Shown: positions 54,154 to 62,861 of the stretch, piece by piece | Layout: the number at the start of each line of letters is the position of its first letter | Position numbering within the stretch: position 1 is the first letter of the stretch | Assembly (NCBI GenBank): GCA_034521575.1 | Contig: JAXHMJ010000005.1 | Location: 1,302,001 to 1,366,000, forward strand | Direction: 5' to 3' | Source: a candidate division KSB1 bacterium | GTDB taxonomy: Bacteria > Zhuqueibacterota > Zhuqueibacteria > Residuimicrobiales > Krinioviventaceae | Length of the DNA stretch: 64,000 nucleotides | The notes under the pieces: generated by a model | Told to the model about the DNA's origin: nothing | What the model saw: the letters and a program-made list of their open reading frames with translations, nothing else | Databases searched by the model: none | Program-made: the position numbers and the translations under genes

Positions 54154-54251
54154 TGGTTCAGACAAATCGTATTGCTAAAGCCGGAACGGAACCATGAGCA
54201 ATGATTATCATCTAACAGCTTTAGCGAAATATCAGCTTTTATTTTCTATTG

Positions 54252-54332
54252 TTCGTTTCGGTCGTCTTGTTCGTTGCAAAATATTTCACTGAAAAAACAA
54301 ACAAGCAACGAACGATGACGAACACGACGAAC
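54252..54332. repeat. imperfect inverted repeat of GACGAAC-like heptads
   Basis: GTTCGTTTCGGTCGTCTTGTTCGTTGC (abridged: GTTCG...GTTCGTTGC, from 54252) pairs imperfectly with GCAACGAACG...GACGAAC (54303-54332), with an exact inner 9-bp stem GTTCGTTGC/GCAACGAAC. A related direct copy lies at 57896. Confidence 0.55.
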
Positions 54333-54408
54333 TAAAAGACCTTTTCCTTGTATCCTAAGGACAGAGTTTGTATTTTTAAAATGATCAAAAATGAAACAGG
54401 AGAATAAA

Positions 54409-55605
54409 ATGCAGGCTGTTCTCATGGTGGCGGGAAAAAGCACCCGCACCTATCCATTAACGTTGACGCGGCCAAAACCGCTGTTGCCGCTCTTGAATAA
54501 AGCAATCATCCGGCACAGTCTGGATCAGATAGCCGGATTGTTCGATGAGGTGATCCTGATCACCGGTTACAAACAGGATATGATTAAAAAGACACTCGGC
54601 GATTCCTACCGGGATATGCATCTGATTTATCAGGAGCAGACCGAGCAGCTGGGCACCGGTCACGCTGTGCTGCAGGCCAAAGCGCATATCAACGGCAAGT
54701 TTGTCGCCATGAACGGGGATGACCTGTTCTCGCGCGCGGATTTCGAACAGCTGCTGGAATACGACAATGCCGCATTGGTCAAACGCGTGGAAGATCCGTC
54801 CCTATACGGCGTGTTTCAGACCGACAGCAGTCACAAGGTATTGAATCTGGTTGAAAAACCTCAGACCTATCTCGGCGATCTGGCCAATATCGGCTGTTAT
54901 ATATTCCAGCCGGAAATTTTTACTGTACTCGAATCCACCCCTATGAGCGAACGCGGTGAGATCGAAATCACCTCGGCTGTGCTTGAGACTGCAAAAAATA
55001 AAGATTTTTATGCCCTGCCCATTGCGGGCGACTGGCTGCCCACCGGCTACCCCTGGCATCTGCTGGATCATCAGGAACACCTGATGGCGGAACTGGAGAG
55101 CGATACCCGCTCGGGTATTATTGAGGACGGCGTGACGATCAAGGGAAATGTACAGATCGGCGAAGGCAGCATCATCAAGTCGGGATGCTATCTCGAAGGC
55201 CCGATCATCATCGGGGCGGGCAGCGTCATTGATCCGCACTGTCACATTGGCCGCTATTCGGTGATCGGCGACAACTGCCGCATCGGACATGCAACTGAAA
55301 TCCGCCATTCTCTGATCATGAACGATTCCCAGATCGGACATTTGTCGTTTATTGCCGATTCGATCGTCGGCAGCAACTGTTTGATCGGGTCAGGAAGCAT
55401 GACCGCCAATATGCGGTTTGATGATGAAACCGTGCATTCCGAGATCAAGGGCAAACCCGTGGATTCCAAACGCAAATACCTGGGCGCTGTGTTTTCCGAT
55501 AGCGTGCGTGCCGGTATTCACACGTCATTTTATCCGGGTGTCAAGATTGATCCCGGTCAAACTATAGATCCGGGCTCTGTGGTTGTAACCGATGTCAAGA
55601 CCTGA
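54409..55605 (+). CDS. bifunctional sugar-1-phosphate nucleotidylyltransferase/acyltransferase
   Basis: 398 residues from ATG 54409, preceded by CAGGAGAA (an in-frame ATG at 54391 lacks such a site). The N-terminal half is a nucleotidylyltransferase: LMVAGKSTRTYPLTLTRPKP (G-x-x-x-R...PK), MNGDDLF (metal-binding D). The C-terminal half has left-handed beta-helix repeats (VQIGEGSIIKSG, HIGRYSVIGDNCRIG). Architecture like archaeal-type GlmU/GlcNAc-1-P uridylyltransferase or RmlA-like enzymes; supplies activated sugars for the cell wall or the exopolysaccharide. Confidence 0.9.
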   Translation: MQAVLMVAGKSTRTYPLTLTRPKPLLPLLNKAIIRHSLDQIAGLFDEVILITGYKQDMIKKTLGDSYRDMHLIYQEQTEQLGTGHAVLQAKAHINGKFVAMNGDDLFSRADFEQLLEYDNAALVKRVEDPSLYGVFQTDSSHKVLNLVEKPQTYLGDLANIGCYIFQPEIFTVLESTPMSERGEIEITSAVLETAKNKDFYALPIAGDWLPTGYPWHLLDHQEHLMAELESDTRSGIIEDGVTIKGNVQIGEGSIIKSGCYLEGPIIIGAGSVIDPHCHIGRYSVIGDNCRIGHATEIRHSLIMNDSQIGHLSFIADSIVGSNCLIGSGSMTANMRFDDETVHSEIKGKPVDSKRKYLGAVFSDSVRAGIHTSFYPGVKIDPGQTIDPGSVVVTDVKT

Positions 55606-55607
55606 AT

Positions 55608-56312
55608 ATGAAACAAACCTACAGCCGGTTTGAATTCAAAGGCGCGGTGGTTCGGGGCTATGACGCCTTTAATCACGTCAGCACGGCCGGACTGGATTTG
55701 GTCTGGCGGCGCAAGACCGCGCAATTTGCGGCGTATCATCTTGTACAGGCTCCGGGACATATTCTGGATCTGGCCTGCGGATCTGGAGATATGGCGCTCG
55801 CCCTGAAACGGCAGCTGCCGAATGCCCGCATTACCGGCAGTGAACCGTCGAATGAAATGCTGTCCTTGCTGCAGCACAAACAGACATTCCGGAACATAAA
55901 AGCGGTCAAAGCGGTCAGCGCCCTGCCGTTCGCCGACGCACAGTTCGATGCGGTGACCATTGCCTTTGGTGTGCGCAATTTTACCCGACTCGACGCTGAA
56001 ATGCGCGAGTGTCTGCGGGTGCTCAAACCTGGTGGACGATTGTACATCCTCGAATTTTTTCAGCCGCGGCATCCGGTTTTGCGCCGGTTTTTAACCCTGT
56101 ATCAGCGCGTTGCGTTCCCGATCATCGGGTATCTGCTCACCGGTCATATCAGCCAGTACCGCTATTTGTACAAATCGATTGTGACGTTTAAAACACTGCC
56201 GGCGTACAAGCGTATTCTGAATCAGGCAGGGTATACAAACGTACAATCATACCCCCTGGAACCCGGACTGGCGCACCTGGTCACGGCACAAAAACAGGAG
56301 ATAAATAAATGA
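55608..56312 (+). CDS. menG: demethylmenaquinone/ubiquinone C-methyltransferase
   Basis: 234 residues. YDAFNHVSTAGLDLVWRRK is the UbiE/MenG N-terminal signature (YD.fN...s.G.d..WR), ILDLACGSGDMALAL the SAM motif, and TIAFGVRNFTRLDAEMRECL plus GGRLYILEF the later family motifs. It methylates demethylmenaquinone in the last step of menaquinone synthesis. It overlaps menA by 4 bases. Confidence 0.95.
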   Translation: MKQTYSRFEFKGAVVRGYDAFNHVSTAGLDLVWRRKTAQFAAYHLVQAPGHILDLACGSGDMALALKRQLPNARITGSEPSNEMLSLLQHKQTFRNIKAVKAVSALPFADAQFDAVTIAFGVRNFTRLDAEMRECLRVLKPGGRLYILEFFQPRHPVLRRFLTLYQRVAFPIIGYLLTGHISQYRYLYKSIVTFKTLPAYKRILNQAGYTNVQSYPLEPGLAHLVTAQKQEINK

Positions 56313-57220
56313 ATATAAAAACCGCATGGAAAGCGGCCCGGCCGTTTTCTCTGACCGTCAGTTTTTTTCCGCCGCTGCTGGGCGGACTCTTGGCGGCTGC
56401 TCAGCCGTTTTCAGAATCGATAAATGGATTGCATCTGGTGATTACAGTCCTCGGCAGCATGCTGGTTCACGCGGGAGTGAATATGTTCTCCGATATCAAA
56501 GACTTTGACCGCGGTGTGGACCGGCCGGGTACATTCGGCGGCAGTCGCGTGCTGCTGGACAAAGATCTGAGCAAACGCGAGCTCTTGCTGCTGGCGGTCA
56601 TTTGTTTTGCTCTGGCGGCCGTCATTGGCGTTTATTTTATTCTTATTCTTGCCAACGGATTTTTACTTTTGTATCCGATCCTCATCGGCGCCCTGCTCGG
56701 TTTGTTTTACACCTATGGTCCGCTGCCGGTCAAGTATCACGCGCTGGGAGATCCGGCGGTCTTTATCGCGTTCGGTCCGGCCATGGCCGCCGGCGCGTTT
56801 TTCGTACAGGCCGGTTTCTACTCTCTGGAATCGATTCTCTATCCTTTGCCGTTTGCCTTTTTAGTGATTGCCATTCTGCATGCGAACAATCTGCGCGACA
56901 TTCAAAATGACAAACAGGTCAATATTCGCACCCTGGCCATGCTGCTGGGAGAACGCGGCTCCCAGGTTTATTACACGGGCCTGCTTGCCGCCGCTTATAT
57001 ATCGGTGCTGATTTTGATATTGTTTGCCGGATTGTCCCTCTTTACCCTGTCGGTATTCTTTACGCTCCCCCTCGCTCTGCAGCGTGTCAAATTGATCTGG
57101 AACAAACGCAACCTGAGCGAACAGGAATTCATTCCGGTAGATGCCCTGACCGCCCAGCTGCACATGGCGTTTAGTCTGGTGTACCTTGTTTCACTCATTC
57201 TGGATTGGATGATCCTGTGA
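56309..57220 (+). CDS. menA: 1,4-dihydroxy-2-naphthoate prenyltransferase
   Basis: 303 residues, UbiA superfamily, ~8-9 membrane helices. NMFSDIKDFDRGVDRPG contains the first Asp-rich motif (D..D..D) and NNLRDIQNDKQVNIRTLA the second. It attaches the polyprenyl chain to DHNA. Between menG and the CPBP gene, both overlapping, so one operon; the organism therefore makes menaquinone for respiration. Confidence 0.94.
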   Translation: MNIKTAWKAARPFSLTVSFFPPLLGGLLAAAQPFSESINGLHLVITVLGSMLVHAGVNMFSDIKDFDRGVDRPGTFGGSRVLLDKDLSKRELLLLAVICFALAAVIGVYFILILANGFLLLYPILIGALLGLFYTYGPLPVKYHALGDPAVFIAFGPAMAAGAFFVQAGFYSLESILYPLPFAFLVIAILHANNLRDIQNDKQVNIRTLAMLLGERGSQVYYTGLLAAAYISVLILILFAGLSLFTLSVFFTLPLALQRVKLIWNKRNLSEQEFIPVDALTAQLHMAFSLVYLVSLILDWMIL

Positions 57221-57858
57221 ACAAACCACGTCGACAACTACGCCTGATGATCGCCGGTGTTATTCTGGCGTTTATCCTCTGGTGGATCATGTTTGTACAT
57301 CCGCCGCTGAATTTCTGGATTTTGATGGCGGTCAGTACGCTGACGCTGACCGTGATCGGCCTGACCGCAGACCCCGGCATGCTGCGCAGCTGGAACCTTC
57401 GTATGGTTGCATGGGGCATCGGCTCTGCGCTGGTGTTATGGGGCATATTCTGGATCGGCAATGAACTGCTGCAGCTGATCAATGCGCATGTGGTTGAAAT
57501 CCTGCCTGAACGTTCCATACAGCTGCAGAGTGTGTATGCCAACCGCGATGCCATCCCGCAGCCGCTGCTGATTCTGCTGCTGGCGTTTCCGGTGGGATTC
57601 GGTGAAGAGGTATTCTGGCGCGGACTGGTGCAGAAACAGCTGCAACACCGGCTTTCCAACGGGCTCGGCTATGCCGCGGGTGTGGCGCTGTACGCGGGCG
57701 TGCATATTGTCACCGGCAACGGTCTGCTGATCATCGCCGCGCTGGTGTGCGGACTCTATTGGGGCGCGATTTACTGGAAAACCGGCAGTCTGGTGCCGGT
57801 GCTGATCTCGCACATGATCTGGGACCCGCTGATTTTTGTGCTGTTTCCGTTGTACTAG
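57217..57858 (+). CDS. CPBP-family intramembrane glutamic protease
   Basis: 213 residues from GTG 57217 (GTGA overlap with the menA stop). Six or so membrane helices. GFGEEVFWRGLVQKQL is motif 1 (EExxxR), ALYAGVHIVTG motif 2 (with H), and PVLISHMIWDPLIF motif 3 (H). These are the catalytic Glu/His residues of CAAX/bacteriocin-processing proteases. Substrate unknown. Confidence 0.9.
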   Translation: MNKPRRQLRLMIAGVILAFILWWIMFVHPPLNFWILMAVSTLTLTVIGLTADPGMLRSWNLRMVAWGIGSALVLWGIFWIGNELLQLINAHVVEILPERSIQLQSVYANRDAIPQPLLILLLAFPVGFGEEVFWRGLVQKQLQHRLSNGLGYAAGVALYAGVHIVTGNGLLIIAALVCGLYWGAIYWKTGSLVPVLISHMIWDPLIFVLFPLY

Positions 57859-57895
57859 TCCGGAAAAGGCTGCAGCGGTTAAATCAGGTAAAAAA

Positions 57896-57922
57896 AGCAA
57901 CGAACGAGACGAACGAAACGGG
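57896..57922. repeat. GACGAAC-type repeat, second copy
   Basis: AGCAACGAACGAGACGAACG (from 57896) repeats the motif found at 54303. It lies between the CPBP gene and the decayed coiled-coil paralogue. A dispersed simple-sequence element that recurs within 3.6 kb. Confidence 0.5.
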
Positions 57923-58036
57923 GCAAAAGTTGCTATCGTTGAAAAACCGTTACGAGACAAACTGGGAGAAGAAGGCTCTCAAAGCCTTATTAACTTGATG
58001 AATCCGATGCTACCAAGCTTGAAAACCATGAAATAA
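57923..58036 (+). pseudogene. N-terminal remnant of a coiled-coil protein paralogue
   Basis: The frame from 57923 encodes AKVAIVEKPLRDKLGEEGSQ followed by SLINLMN, closely parallel to the N-terminus of the 58294 gene (AKLVTVEEPLREKLGPKASE, then SLIHLIN). There is no start codon, and the coiled-coil part is missing. It indicates a tandem duplication followed by decay. Confidence 0.68.
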
Positions 58037-58293
58037 TCAATCCAGGCCAGACCAAATCACAGCACGGTAAAAATTGACTGCCCCGTTTCTTTAAACAGCC
58101 GGGGTTTCACCTTATTCTTTTCCGATGAACCTGGCCCGTGCAAAGCTTACAACAAGCAGTAGCACAGGGACTTGCCGCACTTACACTCTGCTTCAATAAC
58201 CAAAAGAGCTTTTTTGATATGCTCTACTTTTTTCTTGTATTTACCTGAAATACCATTAAATTATGTTATGTTTATCATAAAAAGGAGGGTACA

Positions 58294-58881
58294 ATGGCAA
58301 AACTGGTAACCGTAGAAGAACCATTACGGGAAAAACTGGGACCTAAAGCATCGGAAAGCCTGATTCATCTGATCAACAAAAGTCAGGAAGAGCAAAAACA
58401 CGAGATGTTGGAGTTTGTGGAAGAAAAATTTGAACGGCGGTTGACGGAAGAAATTGGCAAGGTTAATATAAGTATCGCAAATTTGGAGAATCGCTTTGAC
58501 CATCGCCTCACCACAGAAAGTTCCAAAGTCAATGAACGCTTGACAGAAGAGATTGGCAAAGTCAATGAACGCATGACAGAAGAGATTGGCAAAGTCAATG
58601 AGCGCATGACGGAAGAAATGGGCAAAGTCAATGAGCGCATGACGGAAGAAATGGGCAAAGTCAATGAGCGCATGACGGAAGAAATGGGCAAAGTCAATGA
58701 GCGCATGACGGAAGAAATGGGCAAGGTTAATATAACAATTGCCGACGTCGAAAAACGTCTTGATAATCGTATAACGGAAGAAGTATCCCGGACCCGCGCC
58801 GACCTCATCAAATGGATGTTTATTTTCTGGATCGGTCAAATCGGGGCGATGTTGGGGTTGTTGTTTGCGTTTTTCAAATAA
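58294..58881 (+). CDS. hendecad-repeat coiled-coil protein with C-terminal membrane anchor (LA_3696-like)
   Basis: 195 residues from ATG 58294, preceded by AAAGGAGG. The N-terminal ~30 residues form a small helical domain; residues ~50-165 are coiled coil; residues ~172-193 are one membrane helix (FIFWIGQIGAMLGLLFAFF). The coil centre is a run of near-perfect 11-residue repeats (VNERMTEEMGK), six in a row plus flanking variants, encoded by 33-bp DNA repeats at ~58531-58729. Resembles small coiled-coil proteins annotated as LA_3696/DUF1640-like; function unknown. Repeat number probably varies between strains. Confidence 0.75.
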   Translation: MAKLVTVEEPLREKLGPKASESLIHLINKSQEEQKHEMLEFVEEKFERRLTEEIGKVNISIANLENRFDHRLTTESSKVNERLTEEIGKVNERMTEEIGKVNERMTEEMGKVNERMTEEMGKVNERMTEEMGKVNERMTEEMGKVNITIADVEKRLDNRITEEVSRTRADLIKWMFIFWIGQIGAMLGLLFAFFK

Positions 58882-59234
58882 ATTCGTTTGTAAATGGCTA
58901 ACAACGTGTAACATGCTGTAAAATAAGGTAATAAAATAGTTGATGCGATGTCTTGCGGCGCCTGAGGGTGCAAAGACAAAAATAAAGTAAATACCCGGAC
59001 AGGGGATAAAAAATGCAAAGCTACAAAATGTCGCGTCCCGGATAAACATCTGCCGCTGTGTGCTGAAATCGTATTATTGAAAAGCTTGTTTCATGTGTTT
59101 TGCAGCGCAGCATCCGCGATGCCGTCGTGCAGGGACATCGGGCCCGACATACGGAGGGCGATATATGAGGTTGTCTTGAAAAAAATTAGTCCGGGTTCAT
59201 CCTCAGCAATAGTATCATTGATGACGCTTTTTCT
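58882..59234. other. intergenic region, no gene recognised
   Basis: 353 bases between the coiled-coil gene and the tandem repeat array. I see no convincing frame or RNA; frames here are short and run into the repeats. Confidence 0.5.
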
Positions 59235-60588
59235 TTTTCCTCCTTTTCCAAGGAGGGACGCTTTGTCAGAGGCGGACGCAGTCCGATATCTGACAAATCC
59301 GGGTGGTCCGTGCAGGGTATCGCCTGCAGGTGAGTTGCTGCCGTCAAACACCGTGCCCGGAAGGCGCGGTGTTTGCCCAGATGCGAAAAATTTATACGTA
59401 ATCATTCGGACCGGGTTTGCATGAATACAGCGTTGCGGCTACGGTTTACAACCTACCGGATGATTCACCTCCGAGCATTACTTGTTCTTTTCCCTCCTTT
59501 TCCAAGGAGGGACGCTTTGTCAGAGGCGGACGCAGTCCGATATCTGACAAATCCGGGTGGTCCGTGCAGGGTATCGCCTGCAGGTGAGTTGCTGCCGTCA
59601 AACACCGTACCCGGAAGGCGCGGTGTTTGCCCAGATGCGAAAAATTTATACGTAATCATTCGGACCGGGTTTGCATGGGTACAGCGTTGCGGCTACGGTT
59701 TACAGACCTACCGGATAATTCACCTCCGAGCGTTGCTTGTTCTCTTCCCTCCTTTTCCAAGGAGGGACGCTTTGTCAGAGGCGGACGCAGTCCGACATCT
59801 GACAAAGCCGGGTGGTCCGTGCAGGGTATCGCCTGCAGGTGAGTTGGTGCCGTCAAACACCGTACCCGGAATGCGCGGTGTTTGCCCAGATGCGAAAAAT
59901 TTATACGTAATCATTCGGACCGGGTTTGCATGGGTACAGCGTTGCGGCTACGGTTTACAACCTACCGGATAATTCACCTCCGAGCGTTGCTTGTTCTCTT
60001 CCCTCCTTTTCCAAGGAGGGACGCTTTGTCAGAGGCGGACGCAGTCCGACATCTGACAAAGCCGGGTGGTCCGTGCAGCGTATCGCCTGCAGGTGAGTCG
60101 CTGCCGTCAAACACCGTGCCCGGAATGCGCGGTGTTTGCCCAGATGCGAAAAATTTATACGTAATCATTCGGACCGGGTTTGCATGGGTACAGCGTTGCG
60201 GCTACGGTTTACAACCTACCGGATGATTCACCTCCGAGCGTTGCTTATTCTTTTCGCTCCTTTTCCAAGGAGGGACGCTTTGTCAGAGGCGGACGCAGTC
60301 CGACATCTGACAGAGCCGGGTGGTCCGTGCAGGGTATCGCCTGCAGGTGAGTTGCTGCCGTCAAACACCGTACCCGGAAGGCGCGGTGTTTGCCCAGATG
60401 CGAAAAATTTATACGTAATCATTCGGACCGGGTTTGCATGAATACAGCGTTGCGGCTACGGTTTACAACCTACCGGATGGTTCACCTCCGAGCATTACTT
60501 GTTCTTTTCCCTCCTTTTCCAAGGAGGGACGCTTTGTCAGATGCGGACGCAGTCCGACATCTGACAGAGCCGGGTGGTCCGTGCAGGG
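59235..60588. repeat. 254-bp tandem repeat array, five full copies and one partial
   Basis: The marker AGGAGGGACGCTTTGTCAGA recurs at 59251, 59505, 59760, 60014, 60268 and 60522, a period of 254-255 bp. Each unit contains several hairpins: CCCTCCTT-TTCC-AAGGAGGG, GTCAGA...TCTGAC around GGAC/GTCC, GCAGG...CCTGC, and CAAACACCG...CGGTGTTTG. Units differ by only a few bases. Overlapping frames in all directions occur only because of the repetition and are not genes. The sixth unit breaks off at ~60588, where unrelated sequence begins. Confidence 0.92.
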
Positions 60589-60666
60589 CATGCAGTTCAA
60601 TAAAAATGTGTCCGCAGAGCAACCAGCCATGAATGCGCAAATACAGCCGCGAATCCACCCCCGTGA
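60589..60666. other. junction between bacterial repeat array and foreign-looking sequence
   Basis: Repeat similarity ends at ~60588. The 5'-truncated Cys-rich frame opens at 60667, right after a TGA. CCGTGA...TCACGG (60661-60676) is a small hairpin at the edge. No gene is visible in these 78 bases. Confidence 0.5.
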
Positions 60667-62847
60667 AAACTCACGGACATTGCTGTCTGTAACGAGAATT
60701 ATAAGGGTTGGGAGATTGAGGGAAGATACTGTCATTATGACAATTATGTAACTGATTATTCTTTCTGTGGCTCAAGAGATAGGTGTTATAAGTCTGGTGA
60801 TTCTTCATGCTCTTATGTTGCTGATGGTGCTGGGGCTTCAAGGGATGTTGGCGGCGATGCCAGGCTTTGGTGCGGGTACAGTTGTTATCCTGTTACTGGC
60901 AAGACGTGTGAGGAGACTACTATCGGTGCTTGGTATGATGGGGATTCTGCTTCTAATGTCTGTGAGAATGCTAATATCAATGGCGGAAATGGTTTAGGTG
61001 TTTGGACTTTTGGAACCTGCGGCAAGAGTGTTTGTGATACTGCTGATGGTTCTGGTGATTATTGTTGTGGTGATGATTTTAATGAGGCGTATGTTTCCAC
61101 TGACTGCGATGGCAGTTCAGTTTCTTTTTGCTGTCCTTCGGGCAGTGTTGTGAAGGATAGCAGTTGTGTTTCAAAGTGTGATATGCAGGCGCCTGTTGAG
61201 ACTTTCTTTTCTGTTAATGGTCAGGAAGCCGGTACTGTTTATACTAGTAACCCCACGGTTAATATTGTTTCTTCTGGTGAGGATAATATTGGTATTGACC
61301 GGTATGTTTTGTATTATCAGGCTACAGTTAGCATACGGCTTTTATTCTGGGAAAGTAACCCTGAGATGCTAGCATTTGTTTCCGGTTCAGGCACGAGTCC
61401 TGACACAAAAGCGTATTCTGTCTCTTTGACCGAGCCAGACGAGTACGCTTTCAACGCTAAGGTTTATGATGCTTGGGATAATTCAGGTAATGAGTTAGGT
61501 TCGATAATTGTTTGTTATGATGATGAAGCTCCGGCGTTTATTGATGAATCAACTGCGTCATCATTGGGTCTTGATCCGGTAAGCATCTCTTCAATTGATA
61601 GGACAGCTACGGTTTCTTGGGTTCCTTGGGATGCAGGTTGCGCATCTTTTGATAATTCTATTGAGTGGTTTTTTGGGGGAGTTTGCAATCCTTCGCAGTC
61701 TCAGGGCGCTACTTCAATCTCTTCGAATAGCTTCTATTCTGAGGGTATTTACCTGGGAGAAGAGTATTACACTTCTAAGACTTTTTCAACTTACGGTCCT
61801 GTTTCTGCCAGGATAACTGTTACTGATGCTGCTGGCAATAGTTTCCAGAGCGATTGCTTGTCTGTTACGCTTGAGGCTAGCACTCCTACGTGTTCTGCTG
61901 CATGTTCTTCTTATGATGGCAGTGTTTGTGATTCTTCTCCTTTCACTGACGATCATGGCACTGTCGTATCATACTCAGGGGATAATGTTTGTGGGGAGGA
62001 TTGTTATTGTGTTGATTGTGATGGCGGTTACTCTTGGGATGCTAATTCGTTGGAGTGTTATCTTGACTCGCCTGATTTGGCTGTGACTGATATTTCTGTT
62101 GTTCCTGATCCTTGTTCTGTTTCCACTTCTGCTGATGTTGAGGTTACTGTTGAGAATATTGGCTCTCAGCCGATTCAGAGTGTGGATGATAATGTGTTTT
62201 CTGTTACTTTGAGTTATTCTGTTGGTGGCTCGGAGTATTCTCTTACTCAGTCTAGTATGGGGGACACGATTGTTGCTGGTGGTTCTAGAGTTTATTATTT
62301 TAATGATGTTTCTGGTCCTGGTTTTTGTGATTTTACTGTTTTGGGTGGTTTTGAGGAGTCTAAGCTTCTTTCTGTTTCTGTTACGAATACTCCTGCTGAT
62401 TTTAATTCTGCTAATGATGATGCTACTTATTCTCTTTCGTGTGAGATGACGTGTGATGATTGTATGGTTGCTGATGGTGATGCTGGCTGGTGTGCTAACA
62501 GTGATGGTTTGTGCTGGTATGACTCAACTCAGGGCAAGTGCCTCAGGGATTCTATGGTTTGGCAGGGCGGCGCCTGTGTGAGTTGTGTTGGTGATAATCA
62601 GTTTAGTGGACCGTATTGTTCTGTTGATTCTCACTGTTGTGGTTATCCTGACATGGCTAGTTACTGTGATCTTGAATATTTAGGACCTACTAAAGGAGTC
62701 TGCACTGGAACAGGATCGCCTTGCAGTCCCACCTGGTCTGATCCGGAGTCCATAGATGAAACCTCAGGAAAAGTTTGTTGTGATGCAGTCCTTCATGGTA
62801 CAGGAACTTATTATGCTGATCTTTTAGACTATGTAGTTTATGGATAG
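60667..62847 (+). CDS. Cys-rich secreted/surface protein, 5'-truncated, foreign-looking
   Basis: The frame is open from 60667 without any ATG, GTG or TTG until GTG 61150; the ~160 residues before that codon are clearly coding (Cys-rich, for example CGYSCYPVTGKTCEETTIGA). So the N-terminus is missing at the junction. Downstream are Ig-like segments, a CARDB-like domain (PDLAVTDISVVPDPCSV, then VEVTVENIGSQ) and Cys-rich modules (CDDCMVADGDAGWC). Codons end strongly in T, unlike the genes before 59 kb. Proteins of this style are frequent in DPANN archaea (Woesearchaeota/Pacearchaeota and relatives); that assignment is inference. Confidence 0.72.
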   Translation, partial: KLTDIAVCNENYKGWEIEGRYCHYDNYVTDYSFCGSRDRCYKSGDSSCSYVADGAGASRDVGGDARLWCGYSCYPVTGKTCEETTIGAWYDGDSASNVCENANINGGNGLGVWTFGTCGKSVCDTADGSGDYCCGDDFNEAYVSTDCDGSSVSFCCPSGSVVKDSSCVSKCDMQAPVETFFSVNGQEAGTVYTSNPTVNIVSSGEDNIGIDRYVLYYQATVSIRLLFWESNPEMLAFVSGSGTSPDTKAYSVSLTEPDEYAFNAKVYDAWDNSGNELGSIIVCYDDEAPAFIDESTASSLGLDPVSISSIDRTATVSWVPWDAGCASFDNSIEWFFGGVCNPSQSQGATSISSNSFYSEGIYLGEEYYTSKTFSTYGPVSARITVTDAAGNSFQSDCLSVTLEASTPTCSAACSSYDGSVCDSSPFTDDHGTVVSYSGDNVCGEDCYCVDCDGGYSWDANSLECYLDSPDLAVTDISVVPDPCSVSTSADVEVTVENIGSQPIQSVDDNVFSVTLSYSVGGSEYSLTQSSMGDTIVAGGSRVYYFNDVSGPGFCDFTVLGGFEESKLLSVSVTNTPADFNSANDDATYSLSCEMTCDDCMVADGDAGWCANSDGLCWYDSTQGKCLRDSMVWQGGACVSCVGDNQFSGPYCSVDSHCCGYPDMASYCDLEYLGPTKGVCTGTGSPCSPTWSDPESIDETSGKVCCDAVLHGTGTYYADLLDYVVYG

Positions 62848-62861
62848 AAAAGAATTCTTTT

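Noticed and set aside
54252-54332. Inverted repeat as a further attC site
   Set aside because: It lacks RYYYAAC/GTTRRRY cores in the right places, consists of GACGAAC heptads, and lies between ordinary chromosomal genes.
58531-58729. 33-bp direct repeats as a CRISPR array
   Set aside because: The repeats are contiguous, without spacers, and encode an in-frame 11-residue coiled-coil repeat within a gene that has a good ribosome-binding site.
59235-60588. Long frames inside the 254-bp repeats as genes (for example a 199-residue frame at 59373)
   Set aside because: They exist on both strands in parallel, lack ribosome-binding sites, change frame with the 254-bp period, and end at repeat junctions.
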